This document shows, one piece after another, positions 36,900 to 45,395 of a stretch of DNA of 64,000 bases (position 1 is the stretch's first letter; every line of letters begins with the position of its first letter). The position numbers were made by a program, and so were the translations under genes. Source of the DNA: Methylobacterium sp. DB0501 (GTDB lineage: Bacteria; Pseudomonadota; Alphaproteobacteria; Rhizobiales; Beijerinckiaceae). The notes below the pieces were generated by a model that was not told where the DNA came from, made no database searches, and saw only the letters and a program-made list of their open reading frames with translations. Location: positions 1 to 64,000 of the forward strand of contig NZ_JAAKGV010000027.1 of the NCBI RefSeq assembly GCF_011043735.1, in the 5' to 3' direction.

Positions 36900-37948
36900 G
36901 CGCGCTCCCCGACACGGCAGCGGCCAGGGATGCGTTCGCGGTCGAGGCGGCCCCCCTCGCCGGCTGGATGGCGCACCATGTCGAGGGTTTCCGGGGCCCG
37001 CTCGCCGTCACCCGGTTCAGCGGCGGGCAGTCGAACCCGACCTACCGGCTGCGGACACCGTTCCGCGACTACGTCCTGCGCCGCAAGCCGCCCGGCCCGC
37101 TGGTGCCGGGCGCCCACGCCATCGAGCGCGAGGTCAAGGTCCAGGCGGCTTTGGGGCGGGCGGGCTTCCCCGTCGCCCGCATCCATGGGCTGTGCGAGGA
37201 CCCGTCCGTCATCGGCAGCGCCTTCTACGTCATGGAGCATGTCGAAGGCCGCATCGTCTGGGACGCTACGTTCCCGGACGTGCCGCGGCAGGACCGTCCA
37301 GCCCATTTCCTGGCGATGACCCGGACGCTCGCGGCCCTGCACCGCCTCGATCCCGCCGCGCTCGGCCTGTCGGATTACGGGCGGCCCGGGAACTACGTCG
37401 CTCGCCAGATCGAGCGCTGGTCGCGCCAGTACCGGGAGGACGCGGTCGCCGGCCGCGATCCCCGGATGGACCGCCTCGTCGAGGAATTGCCGCGCCTCGT
37501 CCCGCCGGGGGACGAGGCGGCCCTGGTCCATGGGGATTTCCGCTGCGACAACATGATCTTCCATCCGGCTGAGCCGCGTGTGCTCGCGGTGCTGGACTGG
37601 GAGCTGTCGACGCTCGGGCATCCGCTGGCGGATTTCGCCTATCACGCCATGATGTACCGGATACCGCCGCGGATCGTGGCCGGGCTCGACGGAGCGGATC
37701 TCGCGGCGCTGAACATTCCGGACGAGGGGGGCTGCATCGCGGCGTATTGCGAGGCCACCGGCCGGAGCGGCATCCCGCATTGGGACTTCTACGTCGCCTT
37801 CAACATCTTTCGCCTCGCGGCAATCTTCCACGGCATCAAGGGACGGGTGCTGCGCGGGACCGCCGCCTCGCCGCAAGCGCGGGAGCGTGCCGAGAGCTTC
37901 CCCCACCTCGTTGCCCTGGCGATCGACGCCCTGGAGAGAGCCGCATGA
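36896..37948 (+). CDS. APH-type phosphotransferase (ACAD10/LvaA-like kinase)
   Basis: 350 residues from a GTG overlapping the ACAD stop. The kinase-like fold is recognised by FSGGQSNPTYRL (nucleotide loop), YVLRRKPPGP (Lys), ALVHGDFRCDNMIFHP (catalytic loop with Asp) and VLAVLDWELSTLGHPLADFA (metal-binding Asp). These are the motifs of the ACAD10/11 N-terminal kinase subgroup rather than of antibiotic kinases. In characterised systems such kinases phosphorylate a 4-hydroxyacyl-CoA so that the paired ACAD can rearrange it. The same role is likely here. Confidence 0.88.
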   Translation: MSALPDTAAARDAFAVEAAPLAGWMAHHVEGFRGPLAVTRFSGGQSNPTYRLRTPFRDYVLRRKPPGPLVPGAHAIEREVKVQAALGRAGFPVARIHGLCEDPSVIGSAFYVMEHVEGRIVWDATFPDVPRQDRPAHFLAMTRTLAALHRLDPAALGLSDYGRPGNYVARQIERWSRQYREDAVAGRDPRMDRLVEELPRLVPPGDEAALVHGDFRCDNMIFHPAEPRVLAVLDWELSTLGHPLADFAYHAMMYRIPPRIVAGLDGADLAALNIPDEGGCIAAYCEATGRSGIPHWDFYVAFNIFRLAAIFHGIKGRVLRGTAASPQARERAESFPHLVALAIDALERAA

Positions 37949-38733
37949 GCGACCCCGTTCACCTCGCGATCGAGGGCGCGGTCGCGACCCTCACGCTCGA
38001 CCGGCCGGGCGCCGGCAACACCATCGACCTTCCTCTCGCGCGCGGCCTCCTGGCGGCGGCGATAAGCTGCGACCAGGACCCGGCGATCCGCTGCGTCGTC
38101 CTCACTGGCGCCGGGCGGCTGTTCTGCGGCGGCGGTGACCTCGGCGCCCTAACGGAAGCGGGCGAGGCCCTGCCGGGCTTTCTCAGCGAGCTCGCCGGCA
38201 CCCTGCACATGGCGGTCTCGCGGCTGATGCGGATGGAGAAGCCCCTGCTGGTCCTGGTCAACGGGCCGGCGGCCGGGGCGGGAATGAGCCTCGCCCTCGC
38301 GGGCGACGTCGTGCTGGCGGCACGCTCCGCCCATTTCACCGCCGCCTATGGCGGCGTGGGCCTGAGCCCGGATGGCGGCATGTCGTGGCTGCTGCCCCGC
38401 CTCGTGGGCCTGCGCCGGGCGCAGGAGATCATCCTGACCAACCGGCGCGTCGGGGCCGAGGAGGCCGAGCGGATCGGCCTCGTCACCCGCACCGTCGACG
38501 ACGCGGCCCTGGCGGGCGAGGGCGCGGAACTCGCCGCCCGGCTGGCAGCCTCCGCGACGCGCGCCCTCGGCCTCGCCCGCGGCCTCCTCGCCGACAGCCT
38601 CGGTGCCGGCCTGGAGACGCAACTCGAGCGCGAGGCCCGCAGCATCGCGGAGGCCGGCCGGTCGCCCGACGGCCGCGAGGGCATCCAGGCCTTCCTCGCG
38701 CGGCGCAAACCCGACTTCACCGGAAGGATATGA
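37945..38733 (+). CDS. Enoyl-CoA hydratase/isomerase family protein
   Basis: 262-residue crotonase-fold enzyme. The oxyanion-hole segments are CGGGDLGALTEAG (about residue 65) and NGPAAGAGMSLALAGDVVL. The usual glutamates of true hydratases are partly replaced: GGVGLSPDGGMSWLLPRLVG carries an aspartate, typical of PaaG/isomerase-type members. It overlaps the kinase gene by 4 bases. It probably hydrates or isomerises an unsaturated acyl-CoA made by the ACAD. Confidence 0.86.
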   Translation: MSDPVHLAIEGAVATLTLDRPGAGNTIDLPLARGLLAAAISCDQDPAIRCVVLTGAGRLFCGGGDLGALTEAGEALPGFLSELAGTLHMAVSRLMRMEKPLLVLVNGPAAGAGMSLALAGDVVLAARSAHFTAAYGGVGLSPDGGMSWLLPRLVGLRRAQEIILTNRRVGAEEAERIGLVTRTVDDAALAGEGAELAARLAASATRALGLARGLLADSLGAGLETQLEREARSIAEAGRSPDGREGIQAFLARRKPDFTGRI

Positions 38734-38737
38734 GCAT

Positions 38738-39898
38738 ATGGCCGAGGCTTACATCGTCGAGGCGGTTCGCACCGCCGGAGGCCGGCGCAACGGCAAGCTC
38801 GCCGGCTGGCACCCGGCCGATCTGGGCGGCGCTGTCCTCGACGCGGTGGTGGCGCGGACCGGGATCGATCCGGCGGCGATCGAGGACGTGATCCTCGGCT
38901 GCGTGACGCAAGGAGGCGAGCAGGGCTTCGCCTTCGCCCGCAACGCCGTCCTCGCCTCGTCCCTGCCCGAGACGGTGCCGGCGGTGACGATCGACCGGCA
39001 ATGTGGCAGCTCGCAGCAGGCGGTGCAGTTCGCCGCCCAGGCCGTGATGTCGGGCACCCAGGACGTGGTGATCGCGGCGGGCGCCGAGAGCATGTCGCGA
39101 GTGCCGATGTTCTCCAACATCGCACTGCACGAGAAGGCCGGGATCGGCACCGGCCCGGTGAGCGGCCGCATCCGCGAGCGCTACGGCGTCGAGGCGTTCA
39201 GCCAGTTCTCCGGCGCCGAGGCGCTGGCCCGCAAATACGGGCTCACGCGCGACACGCTCGACCGCTTCGCGCTCGAGAGCCACCGCCGGGCGGCGGCGGC
39301 CACCGCGGCCGGGGCGTTCGAGCGCGAGATCGTGCCGCTCGCCATTCCGGACGGCCTGCACCGGACCGACGAGGGCATCCGCGTCGACGCGACCCTGGAG
39401 GGTATCGCTTCGGTCAAGCTTCTCCAGGAGGGTGGCGTGATCTCGGCGGCGAATGCCAGCCAGGTCTGCGACGGCGCCTCGGCGGCCCTCGTCGTGAGCG
39501 AAGCGGCGCTGAAGCGTCACGGCCTGACGCCGCTGGCGCGGATCGTCACCATGGCGGTGACCGCGGGCGATCCGGTCATCATGTTGGAGGAGCCGATCAC
39601 CGCGACCCGGCGCGCCCTCGACAAGGCCGGGATGCGCATCGGGGACATCGACCTCTACGAGGTCAACGAGGCCTTCGCCTCGGTGCCGCTCGCCTGGCTC
39701 AAGGCGCTCGACGCCGATCCCGACCGGCTCAACGTGAATGGCGGGGCGATCGCGCTCGGCCATCCGCTGGGGGCGTCGGGCACCAAGCTCCTGGCGACGC
39801 TGGTTCATGCGCTCAAGGCCCGCGGTCTGCGCTACGGCCTCCAGACCATGTGCGAGGGCGGCGGCATCGCCAACGTCACCATCGTGGAGGCCCTGTGA
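38738..39898 (+). CDS. Acetyl-CoA acetyltransferase (thiolase)
   Basis: 386 residues, typical for the family. The acylated Cys89 is in DRQCGSSQQA. The second catalytic set is NEAFASVPLAWL, GGAIALGHPLGASG (His) and the C-terminal Cys in TMCEGGGIANVT. The ATG lies 4 bases after the enoyl-CoA hydratase stop. It would carry out the final thiolytic cleavage of a 3-ketoacyl-CoA to acetyl-CoA or propionyl-CoA. Confidence 0.92.
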   Translation: MAEAYIVEAVRTAGGRRNGKLAGWHPADLGGAVLDAVVARTGIDPAAIEDVILGCVTQGGEQGFAFARNAVLASSLPETVPAVTIDRQCGSSQQAVQFAAQAVMSGTQDVVIAAGAESMSRVPMFSNIALHEKAGIGTGPVSGRIRERYGVEAFSQFSGAEALARKYGLTRDTLDRFALESHRRAAAATAAGAFEREIVPLAIPDGLHRTDEGIRVDATLEGIASVKLLQEGGVISAANASQVCDGASAALVVSEAALKRHGLTPLARIVTMAVTAGDPVIMLEEPITATRRALDKAGMRIGDIDLYEVNEAFASVPLAWLKALDADPDRLNVNGGAIALGHPLGASGTKLLATLVHALKARGLRYGLQTMCEGGGIANVTIVEAL

Positions 39899-40680
39899 TG
39901 CCGGCCGGCTCCTACGAGTTCGTCACGGTCACCCGCGAGGACCGGGTGACGGTGCTGACCATCAACCGGCCTGCCGCCTACAACGCCCTGAACGCCGCGG
40001 CGCACGAGGAGATGGCGGCGGCCTTCGACGCCTTCGCGGCCGACGACGAGCAGTGGGTTGCGATCGTCACCGGCGCCGGCAAGGCGTTCTGCGCCGGGCA
40101 AGACCTGAAGCAGCAGGCGGCGGGCGGCGGCCTCGTCACGCCGCGCTCGGGTTTCGGCGGCCTGACCGGGCGGCTCGACCTGACGAAGCCGGTTATCGCC
40201 GCGGTCAACGGCGTTGCCATGGGGGGCGGCTTCGAGCTGGCGCTTGCCTGCGACATCATCGTGGCCTCGTCGGCGGCGTCCTTCGCGCTCCCTGAGCCGA
40301 AGGTCGGCCTCGCGGCGCTCGCCGGCGGGATGCAGCGCCTGCCCCGTGCCATCGGTCTCAAGCGGGCGATGGGCCTGATGCTGACCGGCCGACGGGTCTC
40401 GGCGCAGGCAGGCTTCGATCTCGGCTTCGTCAACGAGGTGGTCGAGGGCGATCCGCTGCCGGCGGCCCGCGCCTGGGCGGCCGAGATCCTGGCGTGCAGC
40501 CCGATGTCGGTCCGGGCGACGAAGGAGGCCGTGCTGCGGGGCTTGGAGGGTTCGCTCGAACAGGCTCTGGCGGAGCAGTGGCACTATCCGGCGATGCGGG
40601 AGATGCTGGAATCAGAGGATGCGGTCGAGGGGCCGGCGGCCTTTGCGGCGAAGCGCCCGCCGGTGTGGGCAGGGCGGTGA
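39898..40680 (+). CDS. Enoyl-CoA hydratase/isomerase family protein (second)
   Basis: 260 residues. Crotonase-fold motifs: FCAGQDLKQQAAGGG near residue 65, NGVAMGGGFELALACDIIVA near residue 105, then ALPEPKVGLAALAGGMQRLP with one of the two catalytic acidic residues. ATGA overlap with the thiolase gene. It differs markedly from the 37945 paralogue, so the two probably act at different steps (hydratase and isomerase). Confidence 0.88.
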   Translation: MPAGSYEFVTVTREDRVTVLTINRPAAYNALNAAAHEEMAAAFDAFAADDEQWVAIVTGAGKAFCAGQDLKQQAAGGGLVTPRSGFGGLTGRLDLTKPVIAAVNGVAMGGGFELALACDIIVASSAASFALPEPKVGLAALAGGMQRLPRAIGLKRAMGLMLTGRRVSAQAGFDLGFVNEVVEGDPLPAARAWAAEILACSPMSVRATKEAVLRGLEGSLEQALAEQWHYPAMREMLESEDAVEGPAAFAAKRPPVWAGR

Positions 40681-40762
40681 GGCGGTGAGGCGGATCGATG
40701 CCATGGCTCCCAGGCAGGCATAGACCTCGGTGGGCGGCCCGGCGGCAACGACGCCCTCCGGG

Positions 40763-40796
40763 TCATTCCGGGCCCGCGCCGCGGAGCCCGGAACAG
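40763..40796. repeat. Dispersed palindromic repeat, copy 3
   Basis: gtcattccgggcccgcgccgcggagcccggaac is a degenerate copy of the dyad at 33821 and 6091, with the distal arm ending ggaac instead of ggaatgac. It lies in the 436-base gap 40681-41116, which otherwise contains no gene that I can support. Confidence 0.65.
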
Positions 40797-41116
40797 TAGA
40801 TCATTCAGTATCAAGCGGGAAGCGTCCCGCTTCATTCGTCTCGACCTGCGCGTGGATTTCCGGGTTCCGCTCCGTGGCCCCGTCGATCTCGGGCTTGCCC
40901 GAGATCGAACCGATGCGTCAGCATCTTGGGCCGTTGGTATGACCCGAAGGGATTCAATACTGTCGATCAGATCAGGTCGCTTTCGAAGTTTGTCGCCTGA
41001 CATGGCAACATCGACATGGTTTCCAACGTCACACACCGTGCAACGTCCCGCAGAGGACGACACGATCGGACACAAAAATACATGAACGGGATGGACGACG
41101 TTTCGAGGGGCAGGAC

Positions 41117-42331
41117 ATGAAACGGATCATCGCATCGACGATCGCCGGTTTTCTCACGCTGATGGCGCCGGGCACCGGCCGTGCCGAGATCTCCGACGGG
41201 GTGGTCAAGGTCGTGGTGCTCAACGACCAGTCCTCCGCCTATAGCGACACCGCGGGCAAGGGCTCGGCGGTCGCCGCCCAGCTGGCGATCGACGATGCCG
41301 GCGGCCGGGCCGGCGGTGCGCCGGTCGTGCTGCTGTCGGCCGACCACCAGCAGAAGGTCGATATCGGCGCCGGCCTCGCCCGCCGCATGATCGACGTCGA
41401 CCATGCCGACGCCTTCTTCGATATCTCGAACTCGGCGGTGTCCTTCGCGGTCCAGGAGGTGACGCGCGCCGCCCGCAGGGTCGTGGTCCATGTCGGCAGC
41501 GGCAATGCCGACCTCGTCGGCAAGGCCTGCTCGCCATCGGCCGCACTCTGGCTCTACGATACCTATGCCCTGGCCCGGGGCCTCGCGCACGCACTCTACG
41601 ACGACACGCACCGGAACTGGTTCCTGCTGACCGCAGACTACGCCTTCGGCCATGCGATGCAGCGCGACATGACCGCGACCCTGCAGCAGCAGGGCGGCAA
41701 GGTGGTGGGCACGGTCCGGCATCCCCTGGGGTTGGCCGATTTCAGTTCGTTCCTGGTCCAGGCCGGGAGCACCGACATGCAAGTCCTGGCGCTGCTCAAT
41801 GCCGGGGCCGACACCACCAACGCCATCAAGCAGGCGGCGGAGTTCGGGGTGATCCGCGAGGGAGTGAAGCTCGCCGTCCCGATCTTCACTCTCGTCAACG
41901 TCAAGGCGATCGGCAACGCTCTTGCCCAGGGCACGACCTTCCTGGCCGGCTACTACTGGGATCACGACGAGCCCGGCCGAGCCTTCGCGAAGCGTTTCGC
42001 CGCCAGGCACGGCAAACCGCCGACGCATGCGCAGGCGGCCGTCTACAGCGCCGTGCGCCACTACCTCAAGGCCGTCGAGGCCACGGGCGCCGATGACGGC
42101 GTGGTCGCCATGGACCGGATGAAGGCGATGCCGGTCGAGGATTTCATGACGCCGGGCTCCACTTTGCGCCCGGACGGGCGGCTCGAGCGCGACATGCTGC
42201 TCGTCGAGGTCAAGGCGCCGAAGGACGTGCGCGGCGAGTGGGACCTGATGACCGTGCGCACCACGGTCAAGAGCGCCGACATGCTCCGCCCCCTGGCAGA
42301 GAGCGAGTGCCCGCTCGTCCGCAAGCCCTGA
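41117..42331 (+). CDS. Branched-chain-amino-acid-type substrate-binding protein (orphan, second)
   Basis: 404 residues with a Sec signal (MKRIIASTIAGFLTLMAPGT, cleavage after GRA). LivK-like Peripla_BP_6 fold: VKVVVLNDQSSAYSDTAGKG, WFLLTADYAFGHAMQRDMTA and YYWDHDEPGRAFAKRF. It is the same length as the 31633-32847 protein and aligns along its whole length by eye, so they are paralogues. No permeases or ATPases are near. It sits between two acyl-CoA gene groups and probably feeds their substrate to a transporter encoded elsewhere. Confidence 0.87.
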   Translation: MKRIIASTIAGFLTLMAPGTGRAEISDGVVKVVVLNDQSSAYSDTAGKGSAVAAQLAIDDAGGRAGGAPVVLLSADHQQKVDIGAGLARRMIDVDHADAFFDISNSAVSFAVQEVTRAARRVVVHVGSGNADLVGKACSPSAALWLYDTYALARGLAHALYDDTHRNWFLLTADYAFGHAMQRDMTATLQQQGGKVVGTVRHPLGLADFSSFLVQAGSTDMQVLALLNAGADTTNAIKQAAEFGVIREGVKLAVPIFTLVNVKAIGNALAQGTTFLAGYYWDHDEPGRAFAKRFAARHGKPPTHAQAAVYSAVRHYLKAVEATGADDGVVAMDRMKAMPVEDFMTPGSTLRPDGRLERDMLLVEVKAPKDVRGEWDLMTVRTTVKSADMLRPLAESECPLVRKP

Positions 42332-42389
42332 GAGAGCGAGAGCCTGAAGCCTTGCCCGGCCGCCTCCCGCGGCCGCCTGAGGAGTGACA

Positions 42390-43583
42390 ATGCTCAGACG
42401 ACGCCTCTTCCACCATGAGCACGAGGAGTTCCGCCGCACGGTTCGCCACTGGGCCGAGGCGGAGGTCTACCCGCATGCGAAGACATTCCGCGAGCAGGGC
42501 ATGGTGTCCCGCGAGGTCTGGCGCAAGGCCGGCGCGCAAGGGTTCCTGGCGATGTTCGCCGATCCTCAGCACGGCGGCCTCGGGCTCGACGATTTCCGAT
42601 TCGACATGGTGCTGACCGAGGAACTCGCGGCGCGCGAGAACGGATTGTACATCCCGCTCCACAACCGGATCGTCGCGCCGTACATCCAGCGCTTCGGCAC
42701 CCCGGCGCAGCGCGACCGGTTCATGCCGGGCATCGTCTCCGGCGAGACGATCCTCGCCATCGCCATGACGGAGCCGGATGCCGGCTCGGACCTGTCGGGT
42801 CTTCGCACCCGGGCGGAGGATCACGGCGACCACTGGCTTCTCAACGGCTCGAAGACCTACATCTCCAACGGCATCCTCGCCGGCCTCGTCGTCGTTGCGG
42901 CCCGGACCGGCGCCGGCCGGCACGAGATCGGCCTGTTCCTCGTCGAGGGCGACCGGCCGGGCTTCACGCGCGGCCGGCGGCTGGAGAAGATCGGTCTGAA
43001 GTCGCAGGACACCGCCGAGCTGCACTTCACGGACGTGCGCCTGCCAAAGGAGAACCTGCTCGGCCCTCCTGCGGGCGGCTTCAGGCTGATGATGCGCAAC
43101 CTCGCCGAGGAACGGCTGGTCGGCGCCGTCCAGTTTCTCGCCCACGCGCAGCGGGCCTTCGCCATCACGCTCGACTACGTCAAGGAGCGCCGCGCCTTCG
43201 GCCGCCCGATCGGCACCTTCCAGAGCGCGCGCTTCACCCTGGCCGACCTGCGCACGCGGCTCGACGCCGCGCAAGCCTTCATCGACGCCTGCGCCACCGA
43301 ACACCTCGAGGGCGCGCTGTCCTCCGAACTCGCGGCCGAGGCCAAGCTGCTCGCCTCCGAGACGGAGGGGCTCGTCGTCGATGCGTGCGTGCAACTGCAT
43401 GGCGGCGCCGGCTTCATGGAGGAATACGAGATCGCCCGCATGTACACCGCAGCCCGGGTCAGCCGGATCTACGCGGGATCGTCGGAGATCATGAAGGAAA
43501 TCATCGGACGCGGGCTCGGCCTCGACGACAGGCCGACGCGCCGTGCCGCGCAGGGGCAAAGGGAGGGGGATGACCGCGCATGA
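42390..43583 (+). CDS. Acyl-CoA dehydrogenase (long/medium-chain type)
   Basis: 397 residues from ATG 42390, preceded by GAGGAG; an in-frame GTG two codons earlier is less likely. LAIAMTEPDAGSDLSGLRTR is the FAD/acyl signature, LNGSKTYISNGILAGL the beta domain, and QLHGGAGFMEEYEIARMYTA with RIYAGSSEIMKEIIGRGLGL the C-terminal catalytic and FAD region. In MEEYEIAR-type members the catalytic Glu lies in the ..YAG.(S/T)EIMKE segment. It overlaps the acyl-CoA synthetase gene by 4 bases. Confidence 0.9.
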   Translation: MLRRRLFHHEHEEFRRTVRHWAEAEVYPHAKTFREQGMVSREVWRKAGAQGFLAMFADPQHGGLGLDDFRFDMVLTEELAARENGLYIPLHNRIVAPYIQRFGTPAQRDRFMPGIVSGETILAIAMTEPDAGSDLSGLRTRAEDHGDHWLLNGSKTYISNGILAGLVVVAARTGAGRHEIGLFLVEGDRPGFTRGRRLEKIGLKSQDTAELHFTDVRLPKENLLGPPAGGFRLMMRNLAEERLVGAVQFLAHAQRAFAITLDYVKERRAFGRPIGTFQSARFTLADLRTRLDAAQAFIDACATEHLEGALSSELAAEAKLLASETEGLVVDACVQLHGGAGFMEEYEIARMYTAARVSRIYAGSSEIMKEIIGRGLGLDDRPTRRAAQGQREGDDRA

Positions 43584-45121
43584 AGCACCCATCGCACTTC
43601 GCCAAGGTCACGCCCGACAAGGTCGCCTACCGCATGGCGCGCTCGGGTGAGGTGATGACCTACGCCGAGCTCGACGCCCGGTCGAACCGCAACGCCCACG
43701 CCCTGCGGTCCCTCGGCATCGGCCAAGGCGGCAACGTCGCTCTCCTGTTCGAGAACCGACTCGACTTCCTCGCCCTGGCTTGGGCCTGCCAGCGCAGCGG
43801 CATCTTCTACACCGCAGTCAATACCCACCTGACCCCGGCGGAGATCGCCTACATCGTCGGCGACTGCGAGGCGACGGTCGCGATCGTCTCGGACACGTAC
43901 GCCTCCGGCTTGGATCAGCTCACCGCCGCTTGCCCCCAGGCCCGCGTCTTCGTCTCCGGCGGGGATGCCCCGCCGGCTTGCGACTGGAACGCCCTGGCCA
44001 ATGCCCAGCCGGCAACCCCGGTCGCCGACGAGGCGGCTGGAGCAGACCTCCTGTATTCCTCGGGCACGACCGGACGGCCGAAAGGCATCGTCCGCCGCTT
44101 CGCGCACCAGCCCATCGACACCGTGATCCCGGCGCTGATGACGAGCCTGTGCGAGACGATCGGGCAGATGGGTCCCGATACGGTGCTGATCTCCCCCGCC
44201 CCGCTCTACCACGCCGCGCCGCTGCGCTTCACCATGATGGCGGCGATGCTCGGCGGCACCGCCCTGATCACGGAAAAATTCGACGCCGAGGAGGTGCTAC
44301 GGCTCATCGAGACCTGGGGCGCCACCCACGGTCAGTTCGTGCCGACGCATTTCGTGCGCATGCTCAAGCTTCCCGAGGCGACGCGCCTTCGCTATCGGCA
44401 CGACAGCCTGCGCGTCGTCTACCATGCCGCGGCCCCCTGCCCGCGTGACGTGAAAGCTGCGATGATCGATTGGTGGGGGCCAATCTTGATGGAGTACTAC
44501 GCCAGCTCCGAAGCGAACGGGGTCACGCTCAGTTCCTCGCACGAATGGCAGCGGTTTCCCGGAACGGTCGGACGCTCCCTGACCGGACCGATCGTCATCG
44601 CGGATGAGGACGGCAAAGAACTGCCCCCCGGCGAGATCGGCGCCGTCTATTTCGATAGCGGCGTGCAGTTCGAGTATCGCAACGACCCGGAGAAGACTGC
44701 CGCCGCCTACCTCCGATCTGGCTGTGCGACCTTTGGAGATATTGGATATGTTAATGAAGAAGGATTTCTCTTTCTAGCCGACCGCAAGGCATACATGATC
44801 ATTTCTGGAGGAGTGAACATTTACCCGCAGGAGATTGAAGATCTTCTCTTCTCGCATCCCGAGGTTGAGGATGTGGCCGTTTTCGGGGTGCCGAACGAGG
44901 AGATGGGCGAGGAGGTCAAGGCCGTGGTCCAGCTCCGTCAAGGGATCGATGGCACGCCGGAGAAGGCGCGGGAGATCATTGCCTGGTGCCGTGCGCGCCT
45001 TTCACACTTCAAGGTGCCCCGCAGCGTCGACTTCCGTAGCGAATTGCCGCGCACCCCGACGGGGAAGCTTATCAAGCGCCTCCTGCGCGATGAGTATTGG
45101 CCTCATAACTCCTCGACATAA
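43580..45121 (+). CDS. AMP-dependent acyl-CoA synthetase
   Basis: 513 residues. The P-loop YSSGTTGRPKGIVRR lies near residue 157. The A5 region is MEYYASSEANGVTLSS, and FGDIGYVNEEGFLFLADRKA with MIISGGVNIYPQEIE forms the hinge. LPRTPTGKLIKRLLRDEYW contains the catalytic Lys. It activates a carboxylic acid with ATP and CoA and probably starts the pathway encoded upstream. Bases from about 44716 to 44880 are much more AT-rich than the rest, with codons such as GGA, AAT, TTT and CTA, although the protein sequence stays normal. This suggests a short recombined patch. Confidence 0.9.
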   Translation: MKHPSHFAKVTPDKVAYRMARSGEVMTYAELDARSNRNAHALRSLGIGQGGNVALLFENRLDFLALAWACQRSGIFYTAVNTHLTPAEIAYIVGDCEATVAIVSDTYASGLDQLTAACPQARVFVSGGDAPPACDWNALANAQPATPVADEAAGADLLYSSGTTGRPKGIVRRFAHQPIDTVIPALMTSLCETIGQMGPDTVLISPAPLYHAAPLRFTMMAAMLGGTALITEKFDAEEVLRLIETWGATHGQFVPTHFVRMLKLPEATRLRYRHDSLRVVYHAAAPCPRDVKAAMIDWWGPILMEYYASSEANGVTLSSSHEWQRFPGTVGRSLTGPIVIADEDGKELPPGEIGAVYFDSGVQFEYRNDPEKTAAAYLRSGCATFGDIGYVNEEGFLFLADRKAYMIISGGVNIYPQEIEDLLFSHPEVEDVAVFGVPNEEMGEEVKAVVQLRQGIDGTPEKAREIIAWCRARLSHFKVPRSVDFRSELPRTPTGKLIKRLLRDEYWPHNSST

Positions 45122-45143
45122 TCCTCAATGCAGGCATCGCCGG

Positions 45144-45192
45144 GCGGTCGGCGGTCGGCGGTCGGCGGTCGGCGGTCGGCGGTCGGCGGTCG
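45144..45192. repeat. Tandem heptanucleotide repeat, seven perfect copies
   Basis: Seven uninterrupted units of gcggtcg (49 bases) lie 23 bases after the acyl-CoA synthetase stop codon. There is no spacer, so it is not a CRISPR. Its length makes it prone to slippage, and copy number should vary between strains. Confidence 0.9.
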
Positions 45193-45310
45193 CTGCGCCG
45201 GGCCGGGCATTCGACGGATTTTCGTGCCAGCGAAGGAGCGAGCGGATCTGCGCGCCGCCATCATCGCCGTCTACAAGAAACGGGCAGACGATTTCCACCG
45301 CTGCCGGCAC

Positions 45311-45391
45311 CGCGAAGACCCTGCACAAGCCGGCCACCAACACCGTCTTGCCGACGTCGGAGCCGGTCCCCTGGAGCATCAGGACGGGCAC
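45311..45391 (-). pseudogene. cobQ (adenosylcobyric acid synthase) N-terminal scrap
   Basis: 27 codons read VPVLMLQGTGSDVGKTVLVA followed by GLCRVFA. This is the P-loop start of CobQ (LM.QGTGSDVGKS.LVAGLCR). No further CobQ sequence follows in any frame. It lies beside a B12 uptake locus, so it is probably what is left of a cobalamin synthesis gene. Confidence 0.65.
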
Positions 45392-45395
45392 GGAT

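Noticed and set aside
45144..45192. Possible CRISPR array
   Set aside because: Seven-base units without spacers; a simple tandem repeat.
45128..45300. Plus-strand frame containing RIFVPAKERADLRAAIIAVY
   Set aside because: A few plausible residues only, starting inside the heptamer repeat; not enough to name or support a gene.
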